A stretch of DNA of 64,000 nt from Bacillus atrophaeus (GCF_001584335.1 NZ_LSBB01000001.1:930001-994000); one strand, 5' to 3'. Shown: positions 44,906 to 53,604, numbered from the stretch's first letter. Numbers and translations: made by a program. The notes: generated by a model not told the origin, from the letters alone.

Positions 44906-45310
44906 ATGATTACAATACCTTCTGCGATTGAGGGAGAATCCTTTTCTCTGCATGATCTTGAACAAATAATGAAACCGCTCGGTTATGTAATAAGCGGCGG
45001 CTGGGAGTACGATCATTGCTTTTTTGATTATAAAATTGATGACAAAGACGGCTATTTGTTTTTGAGAGTCCCTGCAGAAGCCAAACAAGGGCAGCTTGAT
45101 GAACGTGGAGCCGCCGTCCGCATGGGAATGCCTTTTTTGCTGCGCCATGTGTATCAGGCTGAACTTGACGATCATGCCGGCAGCGGACAATTTCAATCTA
45201 TGTTTAATCAATTTTCTGAGCCGGAAAGGCGGGACGCAGACATTGACCAGGCATACATGGATATCGGTATTTCTCTCGTAAAAGAATTAGAAGATGTACT
45301 TTTGCATTAA
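44906..45310 (+). CDS. yugN: YugN-family protein
   Basis: A 134-residue acidic soluble protein of the YugN-like family, with FFDYKIDDKDGYLFLRVPAEA in the centre. AAAAGGAG precedes the ATG. It is convergent with yugO, overlapping its end by a few bases, with no clear terminator between them. Function unknown. Confidence 0.8.
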   Translation: MITIPSAIEGESFSLHDLEQIMKPLGYVISGGWEYDHCFFDYKIDDKDGYLFLRVPAEAKQGQLDERGAAVRMGMPFLLRHVYQAELDDHAGSGQFQSMFNQFSEPERRDADIDQAYMDIGISLVKELEDVLLH

Positions 45311-46293
45311 AGAGCGAGAAACTGGTCGGTTTGAAGCACTTTATAAGTAAGAGGAGGGGTGAGCATTGGCCCTTCCTCTTTTTGAATGCCGATAATCGTT
45401 ACTTTATGATCAAGATAGTGTAGTACGCAGGAACGGTAAGAGGCTCCCGCTAATTCCGCGGGCACAGGAATCATATACACCATCTTTTCCAGTGTCAGCT
45501 CTGTAAGGGTTCGCGGTTCGGCAAGCTGCCGTTTCACCCGATAATGCTCAAGCATCACCCGGCTCAGCAGCTGTGATGTTCCGAGAATTTTATTTGCTCC
45601 GGCCCGTTCAGCATTTGTCACATAGCGGTCAGTCAAGATTTCAACGATACAGTAGACTGAAGGGTTCAGCCCTTTGACGGAAAGAAGCGTCAGCACTGAA
45701 AGCATATCGGCTTCCGCTTCGTTTTTATGCTGATCAGCAGTGACCATGACGGTGTCAGCAGAGGCGATATTCGCTTTTTTCAGCGTATCGTCATCAGCAG
45801 CATGCCCGCGGATAAAATGTACATTTTCAATCAGCGGCCCTTCTTTTAACGAATCATCAATCAGTACCACGGTTTTGGAAGGAGCGGCAAGCTGAAGCTC
45901 CCTCAGCAAATGGTTTGATTTTTCATTCCAGCCGATAATGATGACATGGTCCCGCCCTTTGAATTTCACCTTTCCTTCAACATAGCGGTGCTGTTTGCTG
46001 AAAGCTGCGGAGGCAAGCGTTGCAAAATAGGCGGTGACAAAGCTTGCGCCGCTTAAGACGAGCAGCATTCCGACGATCTGGCCTAACGGGGTTTGCGGAA
46101 CATAGTCTCCGTAGCCGACTGTAGAGACTGTAATCACTGCCCACCAAATGCCTTCAAATACCGACGTGAACTGCTTAGGCTCCAGCAAATAAATGGTCTG
46201 CCCGAATAATAGGATAAGGACAAGGATAATTAAGCCGATTCTGATATATAGCGGCCATCTCAGCCAGGAAATAAAAATCCGGTTTGACTTCAT
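45307..46293 (-). CDS. yugO: Potassium channel YugO
   Basis: A 328-residue two-helix K+ channel: helix near 15-37, pore loop with the selectivity filter TVGYGD (58-63), helix near 75-100, then an RCK/TrkA-N domain (from about 110, VIIIGWNEKS) and a TrkA-C-like tail (about 245-325). In B. subtilis YugO carries electrical signalling in biofilms. Its ATG overlaps the mstX stop (ATGA), so it is translationally coupled to Mistic. Confidence 0.93.
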   Translation of the reverse strand: MKSNRIFISWLRWPLYIRIGLIILVLILLFGQTIYLLEPKQFTSVFEGIWWAVITVSTVGYGDYVPQTPLGQIVGMLLVLSGASFVTAYFATLASAAFSKQHRYVEGKVKFKGRDHVIIIGWNEKSNHLLRELQLAAPSKTVVLIDDSLKEGPLIENVHFIRGHAADDDTLKKANIASADTVMVTADQHKNEAEADMLSVLTLLSVKGLNPSVYCIVEILTDRYVTNAERAGANKILGTSQLLSRVMLEHYRVKRQLAEPRTLTELTLEKMVYMIPVPAELAGASYRSCVLHYLDHKVTIIGIQKEEGPMLTPPLTYKVLQTDQFLAL

Positions 46294-46544
46294 TTTTTCT
46301 TCCCCTCTTCTGATAGAGAAATAGATAAAATTTGTTTAATGATGGCATTTAGTGTTTCGTTCAGCTTATCCTGTCCGTATAATTCACGGGCTTCTTTCAT
46401 TAATTTGGCTGTATCGTCCTCAAGCTGAATCAGCGGTTCATCTTTTTCCGATTCGTTATAAAACTGAATAAATACATCCAGCCCTTCATTCATCCGGTCA
46501 ATTGCAGCGCTTAGCTGTTCTTTCTCGTCACTTGTCATTTTCAT
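46290..46544 (-). CDS. mstX: Mistic (MstX), short form
   Basis: An 84-residue acidic helical protein that associates with the membrane without a signal sequence and is linked to YugO. The core EEKEQLS/AIDRMNEGLD...ESE-DEPLIQL matches MstX. It lacks the N-terminal helix of the 110-residue B. subtilis 168 form: no in-frame extension beyond about three codons is open upstream. The start is ATG 46544 after GGTGTGAT. Confidence 0.9.
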   Translation of the reverse strand: MKMTSDEKEQLSAAIDRMNEGLDVFIQFYNESEKDEPLIQLEDDTAKLMKEARELYGQDKLNETLNAIIKQILSISLSEEGKKK

Positions 46545-46676
46545 GATCATCACACCCGTGTGTCTTTTTTATTCAGTATGTCCCAGTTCTTGCGATGTGT
46601 TTCAAGAAATAGCGAAAACATATTAAACCCTTTTTCTCCATACACTAAAACAAACTAGACGCAGAGGATGGGAAAG

Positions 46677-46940
46677 ATGACGATCATACAAAGAACCATC
46701 ACGATATTGATCGGTGCGCAGCTGATTGCTTTCGCAGTCATTTTAATTATTTTTGATCTGAATGCGTATGACCATTTTCTCGGAGATTTTTCCTGGATTC
46801 GTTATATCAAGGAACTGAACGGAACGATCCCCTTTTTTTTGCTGATGGGCGGCCTGTTCTGTTTGCTTCTCGGTTTTTGCTTCCCTGCGAGAAAAAGGAA
46901 GCGCATTTCTGTACATGGCAAAGAAAACTCATTAAAATAA
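46677..46940 (+). CDS. Small two-helix membrane protein, unknown
   Basis: An 87-residue protein with hydrophobic segments at about 5-28 and 50-72 and a basic C-terminus (FPARKRKRISVHGKENSLK). ATG 46677 lies 9 nt after GAGG; an in-frame ATG at 46668 is too close to that site. It lies between mstX and yugP, where I recall no named gene in B. subtilis 168. Topology with the basic tail in the cytosol is inferred. Confidence 0.6.
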   Translation: MTIIQRTITILIGAQLIAFAVILIIFDLNAYDHFLGDFSWIRYIKELNGTIPFFLLMGGLFCLLLGFCFPARKRKRISVHGKENSLK

Positions 46941-46983
46941 TCTAAAAAGAAATGTCGATCAATATAAAAAGGAAGATGATAAT

Positions 46984-47661
46984 ATGCTGTTTATATTTTT
47001 AACAATTGCCGCATTGGGATTGTCGTTTTGGGCACAATTTAAAGTGAAGAGCAACTTTGAAAAATATTCAAAAGTCGAAGCCTCCAGTCAGCGTACAGGG
47101 GCAGAAACGGCAAGACGGATTCTTGATTTGAACGGTCTTTATGATGTGCCGGTAGAACCGGTAAGAGGCGCTTTGACAGACCATTACGACCCGACGAAAC
47201 GGGTGGTGCGTTTATCCGAGCCGGTCTATTACGGCCGCTCGATTTCCGCCATTTCCGTTGCTTCCCATGAAGTCGGACATGCCTTGCAGCATCAGGAATC
47301 GTATGGTGCGCTTGTGCTGAGACACAAAATCTTTCCCGTCGTGAATTTTGCTTCCGGTGTGGCCCCTTTGCTATTCCTAGGCGGCATGCTTCTAGGCAGC
47401 TTGAATTTAATCGGCCTTGGAATTATTCTTTTTTCCGCCGCCGTCTTTTTTCAGCTTATTACTCTGCCGGTCGAATTTAATGCAAGCTCACGCGCGAAAC
47501 AGATTATCGTGTCAGAAGGAATCATTCGAAACAGCGAAGAACATGGCGTGAATAAAGTGCTGAATGCCGCCGCTTTGACCTATGTGGCAGCCGCGCTTGT
47601 GTCATTGTTTGAGCTGCTCCGATTTGTGATGATCTTCTTAAACGGTCGTAATGAGAACTAA
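46984..47661 (+). CDS. yugP: Membrane zinc metallopeptidase-like YugP
   Basis: A 225-residue neutral zinc metallopeptidase family 2 protein. An N-terminal helix (1-18) is followed by the zinc motif HEVGH (95-99) and two or three helices at about 115-160 and 195-220. GGAAGATGATA precedes the ATG weakly. The stop is 3-4 nt before an AAGGAGGTGG that serves yugS, suggesting an operon. The peptide substrate is unknown. Confidence 0.88.
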   Translation: MLFIFLTIAALGLSFWAQFKVKSNFEKYSKVEASSQRTGAETARRILDLNGLYDVPVEPVRGALTDHYDPTKRVVRLSEPVYYGRSISAISVASHEVGHALQHQESYGALVLRHKIFPVVNFASGVAPLLFLGGMLLGSLNLIGLGIILFSAAVFFQLITLPVEFNASSRAKQIIVSEGIIRNSEEHGVNKVLNAAALTYVAAALVSLFELLRFVMIFLNGRNEN

Positions 47662-47664
47662 CGT

Positions 47665-47707
47665 TAAGGAGGTGGCCCCTTACCATTTGTGGTAAGGGCT
47701 TTTTTTG
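47665..47707 (+). promoter_or_regulatory. Hairpin-bridged ribosome binding site of yugS, terminator-like
   Basis: AAGGAGGTGG (47665-47674) is followed by a 9-bp perfect stem, CCCTTACCA/TGGTAAGGG (47677-47685 with 47690-47698), a 4-nt loop, then seven T's that run into the TTG start at 47705. Linear spacing is 30 nt; with the hairpin folded it is about 8 nt. It can equally act as an intrinsic terminator after yugP. Confidence 0.6.
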
Positions 47708-48994
47708 CTTATATTAAATATCGCTCTGATTATTTTATTAATCGGCTTAACCGCTATTTTCGTCGCTGCTGAATTTGCGATTGTGAAAATACGCGGATCG
47801 AAAATCAGCCAGCTTGTAGAAAGCGGCGACAGCCGGGCGATTGCGGCGCATAAAGTCATTTCGAATCTTGACGAATATTTATCCGCCTGCCAGCTCGGCA
47901 TTACGATAACGGCTCTCGGCCTTGGGTGGCTCGGAGAACCGACTGTCGAACGGATCCTTCACCCTGTGTTTGCGCTTATCGGGATGCCTGGATCTATCAC
48001 TCATATCGTGACATTTATTGCGTCATTTATCGTCATTACATTTTTGCACGTCGTGATTGGCGAGCTGGCTCCAAAGACCATCTCCATTCAAAAAGCGGAG
48101 GCTGTCAGCCTGTGGACAGCCAAACCGCTCATTGTGTTTTACAAAGTGATGTATCCGTTTATTAAAGCTTTAAACGGGTCCGCGCGTTTTTTAGTCAAGC
48201 TGTTCGGCTTCCATTCGGTGAAGGAGCATGAGGTGGCGATCAGTGAGGAAGAATTGAGGCTGATCCTTTCAGAAAGCTATAAAAAGGGAGAAATCAACCA
48301 ATCTGAATTCCGGTACGTCAATAAAATATTTGAATTTGATAATCGCGTGGCCAGGGAAATTATGATACCGAGAACGGAAATGGCAACGATTTCAATTGAT
48401 CAAACCATTGACGAAGCGATTCATTCAATCATAAACGAACGATATACGCGTTACCCCGTGATAAAAGAAGATAAAGACCATATTATCGGCATTATAAACA
48501 GTAAAGACACGTTTAAAGCGTTTTTTCTCGGACAGTCGATTAAACTGAGCCAATTAACGCGGCCTGTTATCAGAGTCATTGAAAGCATTCCTGTTCAAGA
48601 GCTGCTGATCCGTATGCAGAAAGAACGGATTCATATGGCGATTCTCGTCGATGAATACGGAGGAACCGCAGGGCTTGTCACCGTCGAGGATATCTTAGAA
48701 GAAATCGTCGGAGAGATTCGGGATGAATATGATCAGGATGAAATGCCGCACATCGTGAAAAAAGGCGAGCACCATTATATTATGGATGGCAAGGCTTTAA
48801 TAGACGAAGTAAATGAGCTGCTTGATATCGCCATTGAAAATGAGGAGATTGACACAATTGCGGGCTGGCTTCTGACACAAAAAATGGAACTGAAAAACGG
48901 CGATGTCTTTTATACGGAAGGGTGCGAATTTAAAGTTCTCGATGCTGAAGATCATCACATCCGGTTTGTAGAAATTAAAAAAACAGATTTTTAA
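47705..48994 (+). CDS. yugS: CNNM/CorC-type transporter-like protein YugS (UPF0053)
   Basis: A 429-residue hemolysin-C/CorC family protein: DUF21 membrane domain (about 1-190), two CBS domains (about 205-330; MIPRTEMATIS and VDEYGGTAGLVTVEDILEEIVGEI) and a C-terminal CorC_HlyC domain (about 345-428). Relatives export Mg2+ or Co2+. The only in-frame start is TTG 47705; TAA at 47693-47695 closes the frame upstream. Its ribosome binding site is separated from the start by a hairpin. Confidence 0.88.
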   Translation: MLILNIALIILLIGLTAIFVAAEFAIVKIRGSKISQLVESGDSRAIAAHKVISNLDEYLSACQLGITITALGLGWLGEPTVERILHPVFALIGMPGSITHIVTFIASFIVITFLHVVIGELAPKTISIQKAEAVSLWTAKPLIVFYKVMYPFIKALNGSARFLVKLFGFHSVKEHEVAISEEELRLILSESYKKGEINQSEFRYVNKIFEFDNRVAREIMIPRTEMATISIDQTIDEAIHSIINERYTRYPVIKEDKDHIIGIINSKDTFKAFFLGQSIKLSQLTRPVIRVIESIPVQELLIRMQKERIHMAILVDEYGGTAGLVTVEDILEEIVGEIRDEYDQDEMPHIVKKGEHHYIMDGKALIDEVNELLDIAIENEEIDTIAGWLLTQKMELKNGDVFYTEGCEFKVLDAEDHHIRFVEIKKTDF

Positions 48995-48998
48995 GGTA

Positions 48999-49032
48999 AA
49001 AACAGTCGCATATTACGCAATGCGGCTGTTTT
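48999..49032 (+). terminator. Intrinsic terminator of yugS
   Basis: AAAACAG-CGCAT pairs with ATGCG-CTGTTTT with one mismatch; T's are in the right arm. Confidence 0.75.
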
Positions 49033-49129
49033 CGGCGCGGTGAGCATTCGGGACAGAAATCTTCGGAGGCAGCGGGCAAGTCAATTTCTCAAAATGGGAA
49101 TGTTCAAGTCAAATAACACTTTTATTATC

Positions 49130-49159
49130 AGTCTCTTGCAAATAGCGAGAGACTTTTTT
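49130..49159 (+). terminator. Orphan terminator upstream of yugT
   Basis: AGTCTCT and AGAGACT form a perfect 7-bp stem with an 11-nt loop and T's after it. No gene lies between it and the yugS terminator, so it may end a short transcript or act as a leader element of yugT. Confidence 0.6.
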
Positions 49160-49233
49160 CTGAAAAAAGAATGCTTCTTAGCCTTTTTTCTCCATATCAT
49201 ATAATAACCGTACTATGAGTAAGGAGTGGTTTC

Positions 49234-50895
49234 ATGGAAAAGGCTTGGTGGAAAGAAGCGGTGGTATATCAAATCTATCCCCGCAGCTTCAAGGATTCGA
49301 ATGGGGATGGAATCGGCGATATCAACGGGATCAGATCAATGCTGCCTTACATAAAAGACTTGGGGGCGGATGTCATCTGGATATGTCCGGTCTTTGACTC
49401 GCCCAATGCGGATAACGGATATGATATAAGGGATTACAAAAAGATTTTAACTGAGTTTGGAACCATGGATGATCTTGATAGCCTGCTTAATGAAATACAC
49501 GAGCTTGGCATGAAGCTGATTATCGACCTTGTCGTCAACCATACGAGTGATGAGCATCCGTGGTTCATTGAGTCACGCTCGGCCTTAGACTCCGAAAAAA
49601 GGGACTGGTACATCTGGAAAGATGGAAAAAACGGCAAAGAACCGAACAACTGGGAAAGCATTTTCAGCGGATCAGCCTGGCAGTACGATCAAACGACAGA
49701 CCAATACTATCTCCATCTGTTTGACAAAAAGCAGCCGGATCTGAATTGGGAAAACCAAAACATGCGGTTTGCCGTTTATGAAATGGTGAATTGGTGGCTG
49801 GACAAAGGAATTGACGGATTTCGGGTGGACGCCATTTCTCATATCAAGAAAAAGAAAGGGCTTCCCGATCTGCCGAATCCCGAGGATCTTCCATATGTCC
49901 CCTCTTTTCCGTACCATATGAACGTGGAAGGGATCATGGATTTTTTAAAAGAACTGAAAAAAGAAACGTTTTCCCGCTATCCGATCGTGACAGTCGGAGA
50001 GGCGAATGGCGTTACGGCGGACGAAGCAGCGGATTGGGCCGGAGGAAAATCCGGCATTTTTGATATGATTTTTCAATTTGAACACCTTGGTTTGTGGGAT
50101 ATTGACGCAGATGAGCGCATTGATGTCGCGGAGTTGAAAAGGATTTTGTCTAAATGGCAAAACAGTTTGGAAGGCGTAGGCTGGAACGCTCTCTTTATGG
50201 AGAATCACGATCAGCCCCGCTCGGTCTCCGCATGGGGAGACGATCAAACCTATGTAACTGAAAGCGCAAAAGCACTCGCCGCTATGTACTTTTTGATGAA
50301 AGGCACCCCGTTTATCTATCAGGGACAAGAAATCGGCATGACAAATGTGGCCTTTCCTTCAATTGAAGATTACGATGACGTGGCGATGAAACGGTTATAC
50401 GATATAGAGACGGCCAAAGGGGTTCCTCATAAAGAAGTGATGAAGATGATCTGGAAAAAGGGAAGAGATAACTCAAGAACTCCGATGCAATGGAATGAAA
50501 GCAAGTACGCAGGATTTTCGGATGCTCCCCCGTGGATCGGCATCAATGACAATTACACATGGCTGAATGCTAAATCACAAATGAAGGATAAGGCATCCGT
50601 TTATCATTTTTATAAAAATCTAATCGCACTTCGACGAAAACATGATGTATTTATTTACGGTTTGTACCAATTGCTTCTGCCGGAAGATAAACAAATCTTT
50701 GCTTACTTGCGAAAGAGCAATCGGCAAACCGCGCTTATCCTGACAAACCTGACGAAGACACCCGCTCTATACAGACATCCCGCCTATCCGTTAAGCTCAG
50801 ATTCGCTCGTCTTATCGAACATCGAGACAACACATCATCAGCATACCACCTCAATCCTCTTACAACCTTACGAGACAAGAATATACGTATGGTAG
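49234..50895 (+). CDS. yugT: GH13 alpha-glucosidase YugT
   Basis: A 553-residue cytosolic GH13 subfamily 31 enzyme that hydrolyses short alpha-glucosides. Catalytic residues by alignment are D199 (GFRVDAIS), E256 (GEANG) and D326 (ENHDQPRS). The residue after the nucleophile is A200; in characterised relatives valine there favours alpha-1,6 and alanine alpha-1,4 linkages, so maltose-type substrates are more likely than isomaltose, although it is usually annotated as oligo-1,6-glucosidase. AAGGAGTG precedes the ATG; TATAAT at 49200-49205 is a likely -10. No signal peptide. Confidence 0.9.
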   Translation: MEKAWWKEAVVYQIYPRSFKDSNGDGIGDINGIRSMLPYIKDLGADVIWICPVFDSPNADNGYDIRDYKKILTEFGTMDDLDSLLNEIHELGMKLIIDLVVNHTSDEHPWFIESRSALDSEKRDWYIWKDGKNGKEPNNWESIFSGSAWQYDQTTDQYYLHLFDKKQPDLNWENQNMRFAVYEMVNWWLDKGIDGFRVDAISHIKKKKGLPDLPNPEDLPYVPSFPYHMNVEGIMDFLKELKKETFSRYPIVTVGEANGVTADEAADWAGGKSGIFDMIFQFEHLGLWDIDADERIDVAELKRILSKWQNSLEGVGWNALFMENHDQPRSVSAWGDDQTYVTESAKALAAMYFLMKGTPFIYQGQEIGMTNVAFPSIEDYDDVAMKRLYDIETAKGVPHKEVMKMIWKKGRDNSRTPMQWNESKYAGFSDAPPWIGINDNYTWLNAKSQMKDKASVYHFYKNLIALRRKHDVFIYGLYQLLLPEDKQIFAYLRKSNRQTALILTNLTKTPALYRHPAYPLSSDSLVLSNIETTHHQHTTSILLQPYETRIYVW

Positions 50896-50900
50896 CCAGG

Positions 50901-50926
50901 CTCCAGTTTCATACTGGAGTTTTTTT
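50901..50926 (+). terminator. Intrinsic terminator of yugT
   Basis: CTCCAGT and ACTGGAG form a perfect 7-bp stem followed by seven T's. Confidence 0.88.
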
Positions 50927-51013
50927 GTGAATTAAGTTTATGACCGCAAATTTACAGGAAAAAAAGAAGATAGAACGAATAATCAAGTAGATAGAAGTGA
51001 AAGGGGAGAAAAC

Positions 51014-51412
51014 ATGCTGAAACAATTGCAGATTAACACGGAAAAACGGGATGAAATGCTTGATATCACTCATGAAGCTGAAGCATTTCTGCAAGAAACC
51101 GGAGTGAAAAGCGGCACGGCGCTAATCTACTGCCCTCATACGACAGCCGGCATTACGATAAATGAAAATGCCGATCCTGATGTAAAAAAAGACATGCTTA
51201 GAAGATTCGATGAGGTATATCCGTGGGAACACGAACTTGACCGCCATATGGAAGGAAATACGGCAGCCCATTTGAAATCAAGTACAGTCGGGGCTTCCCA
51301 GCATGTCATCATCGAAAACGGCCGCTTGCTGCTCGGTACATGGCAAGGCATTTATTTTTGCGAATTCGACGGCCCGAGAACCCGGACATGCTATATCAAA
51401 ATAACGGGATAA
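51014..51412 (+). CDS. yugU: YjbQ/UPF0047 family protein YugU
   Basis: A 132-residue single-domain protein of the secondary thiamin-phosphate synthase (YjbQ/UPF0047) family. Conserved histidines are in [15 protein letters not shown] and [15 protein letters not shown], and the end [15 protein letters not shown] is typical. Relatives bind a metal through these histidines. AAAGGGGAG precedes the ATG. The next gene starts 16 nt after it, suggesting cotranscription. Confidence 0.88.
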   Translation: MLKQLQINTEKRDEMLDITHEAEAFLQETGVKSGTALIYCPHTTAGITINENADPDVKKDMLRRFDEVYPWEHELDRHMEGNTAAHLKSSTVGASQHVIIENGRLLLGTWQGIYFCEFDGPRTRTCYIKITG

Positions 51413-51428
51413 ACAGGAGGCTTTGCCC

Positions 51429-52454
51429 ATGAAGGAATGGATGAATATTTTATCGCTGACAAAGCCTGTCATACAGGCTCCGATGGCCGGCGGGCTTGTC
51501 ACGCCACGTCTTGCCGCCGCCGTCTCTCGTGAAGGAGCGCTTGGAAGCCTTGCGTCAGGCTATCTCAGCCCGCAAGTTCTGGAAAAGCAAATAGCTGAGA
51601 TGCAGGCGTTAACAAGCCGCTCTTTTCAGGTGAATGTATTTGTCCCTGAATCGAGAGAAACACCGGACGAAAAGGCACTGGAGAAATGGAAAACCAGCAT
51701 ACCGCTGGCAGAACAGGCTCCGCCGATGACCACTGAGGAGCAGGATTGGGAAGATTTTTATGAGAAAATAAAGCTTATCATCAAATATAAGGTAAAAGCA
51801 TGCTCATTCACATTCGGGATGCCGCCCGCTGCCACGGTGCGGGAGCTAAAGGACAATGGCTGCTTTCTCATTGGCACGGCCACATCAATAGAGGAAGCTG
51901 TTGCCCTTGAAGAACGGGGAATGGATATGATCGCGCTGCAAGGAAGCGAAGCGGGAGGACATCGCGGCACCTTTCTGCCGGCAAAAGGTGAATCCTCTCT
52001 GGGCTTGATAGCATTCATTCCGCAGGCGGCTGATGCCGTTAACGTTCCTGTCATCGCGGCCGGAGGGATTTTTGACCGCCGTGGAGTACAGGCTGCTGAA
52101 ATCCTCGGCGCTCAAGGAGTTCAGGTTGGAACCGCATTTCTTATGTGTGCAGAAAGCGAAGCATCAAGAATATACAAACGGGAACTGCTTGCCGCTCATG
52201 GCACGGATACTCGGCTGACCTCATTGTTTTCAGGAAAACCGGCAAGGGGGATCGTCAATGAGTGGATGAAGCAAAAACAGTCAGAAGAGGCGGACACATT
52301 GCCTTATCCTCTTCAGAACACTTTAACAAAGCCGATGCGCCAAAACGCGGCCGCTCAGCAAGATTCCGGGCATATATCCCTGTGGGCCGGACAATCAGCA
52401 GGAGGCCTGCATGCTGCGACAGATGTGAAAACCTTATTAGACCAACTCTGCTAA
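51429..52454 (+). CDS. Nitronate monooxygenase (FMN-dependent)
   Basis: A 341-residue TIM-barrel flavoprotein of the 2-nitropropane dioxygenase/nitronate monooxygenase family. Motifs: QAPMAGG at the N-terminus, GSEAGGHRG with the catalytic histidine H178, and AAGGIFDRRGV and LGAQGVQVGTAF for FMN phosphate binding. It probably detoxifies alkyl nitronates. ATG 51429 is 8 nt after CAGGAGG; a TTG 6 nt earlier is too close. It resembles B. subtilis YrpB, but I do not recall a gene of this type at this locus in 168. Confidence 0.88.
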   Translation: MKEWMNILSLTKPVIQAPMAGGLVTPRLAAAVSREGALGSLASGYLSPQVLEKQIAEMQALTSRSFQVNVFVPESRETPDEKALEKWKTSIPLAEQAPPMTTEEQDWEDFYEKIKLIIKYKVKACSFTFGMPPAATVRELKDNGCFLIGTATSIEEAVALEERGMDMIALQGSEAGGHRGTFLPAKGESSLGLIAFIPQAADAVNVPVIAAGGIFDRRGVQAAEILGAQGVQVGTAFLMCAESEASRIYKRELLAAHGTDTRLTSLFSGKPARGIVNEWMKQKQSEEADTLPYPLQNTLTKPMRQNAAAQQDSGHISLWAGQSAGGLHAATDVKTLLDQLC

Positions 52455-52485
52455 ACCTAAGGCGAATCAACGGAGGTGACTGCTA

Positions 52486-52740
52486 ATGAATATCCTTCAG
52501 TATTCGTATAAAAAAAGAGGAGAAATACAATTTGTATTTGAAGGCTGGCCTCATTCTAAAGTAATCATGGCGCCGATCAAAGGTTATTATTTTGTCCGCT
52601 TGATCAGATGGAGCGGACGCGATCCGATCGTCACAAGGCATGACCTTGAAAAGATGGAGTGGGCCGCGAATCAGTATCTTGGCACAGTCCCGTTCTACAG
52701 AAAAAGAAAAGCATTACAAATCCCATCGTCATCCCGATAG
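52486..52740 (+). CDS. Small conserved hypothetical protein
   Basis: An 84-residue basic protein rich in aromatic residues ([15 protein letters not shown]), no membrane segment. GGAGGTGAC precedes the ATG at good spacing, 31 nt after the nitronate monooxygenase. It may correspond to B. subtilis yubF, but I am not certain and leave the symbol blank. Function unknown. Confidence 0.65.
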   Translation: MNILQYSYKKRGEIQFVFEGWPHSKVIMAPIKGYYFVRLIRWSGRDPIVTRHDLEKMEWAANQYLGTVPFYRKRKALQIPSSSR

Positions 52741-52755
52741 ACGATGGGATTTTTT
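52718..52755. terminator. Bidirectional terminator between the small ORF and tgl
   Basis: AAATCCCATCGTC and GACGATGGGATTT form a 13-bp perfect stem; A's and T's flank it. It overlaps the stop codons of both genes. Confidence 0.88.
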
Positions 52756-53492
52756 TAATGCATCGTACGATAGAGAGATGGAATGTCCAGTCTTGTCGCT
52801 TGTGCAAGAAGGTAAGCGGACTGTACGGCGTCTTTTTTTCTAAAGGAATTCAGCTTTTCAATGATTTTTTCACCGCTCAAAATGCCAAGGCCGTGGGCGA
52901 AATACTGATCCTTTTCTAATAAAATGACATTTTCCCCTCTCCACTGCGCTTTTTGCGGATTAAAGTCCGGATTATTAAAATATAAACAATCTCCTATTAC
53001 AAAATCGCGGCCGGCTTCCGTGTAAATCGGCAGCTTTTCATAGTGCCAATCATAAAGCGTTATTCTCTGGAAGTTCAAATCAAACCTGTCATCACCGATG
53101 GTTTTAAGTACGGCCATATAATAAATCACGACGATAGCGGTCGCACATTCAAACGCGTAAAATGTCCCGTTTTCAAAAATATCCCGAATAGCCTTTGAAG
53201 GCGGCATTTTGTATTTCAACTCTAAAGCCCCTTCAGGCGAAACTCTCCAGAATGCCTTATTCCCATACGTTTTGACGAAGGTAGCGAATTTCGCGCCGCT
53301 TTGATGCAGCGCTCTGGCCGATGCCACGATGTTTTTGCGTATATTTAGTTCGAAAATAAGTTCAGCGACAGAATTGTAGTCAAACTGAATGGGTGAAGCG
53401 ATCATCTCGTTTAGCAGCGGATGCAGACCCTCTTCAATCTGCCAGTTTGCCGTATCCTGGGGACGGAGCCATTGTCCTGATACAATAATCAT
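52755..53492 (-). CDS. tgl: Spore coat transglutaminase Tgl
   Basis: A 245-residue enzyme that forms epsilon-(gamma-glutamyl)lysine cross-links between coat proteins of the forming spore. The catalytic cysteine is C116 in YAFECATAIV; the length and the YGNKAFWRVSPEGALELKY block match B. subtilis Tgl. GGGGGGCTT precedes the ATG. A sigma-K-like -10 lies just upstream, in line with late mother-cell expression. Confidence 0.93.
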   Translation of the reverse strand: MIIVSGQWLRPQDTANWQIEEGLHPLLNEMIASPIQFDYNSVAELIFELNIRKNIVASARALHQSGAKFATFVKTYGNKAFWRVSPEGALELKYKMPPSKAIRDIFENGTFYAFECATAIVVIYYMAVLKTIGDDRFDLNFQRITLYDWHYEKLPIYTEAGRDFVIGDCLYFNNPDFNPQKAQWRGENVILLEKDQYFAHGLGILSGEKIIEKLNSFRKKDAVQSAYLLAQATRLDIPSLYRTMH

Positions 53493-53516
53493 CTAAAGCC
53501 CCCCTAAGCTTTTTTA

Positions 53517-53525
53517 TAAGATATG
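53517..53525 (-). promoter_or_regulatory. Candidate sigma-K -10 of tgl
   Basis: On the minus strand CATATCTTA fits the sigma-K -10 consensus CATANNNTA. It is about 25 nt upstream of the tgl start. The short -35 AC element is not distinct. Confidence 0.5.
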
Positions 53526-53604
53526 CATCAAGCTTGGGCAATGAAAACTCTTTTCGGAGAGGCCCAAAAGTGAGATAACCGTAAAAAAGACGATCTTGAT
53601 ATTA

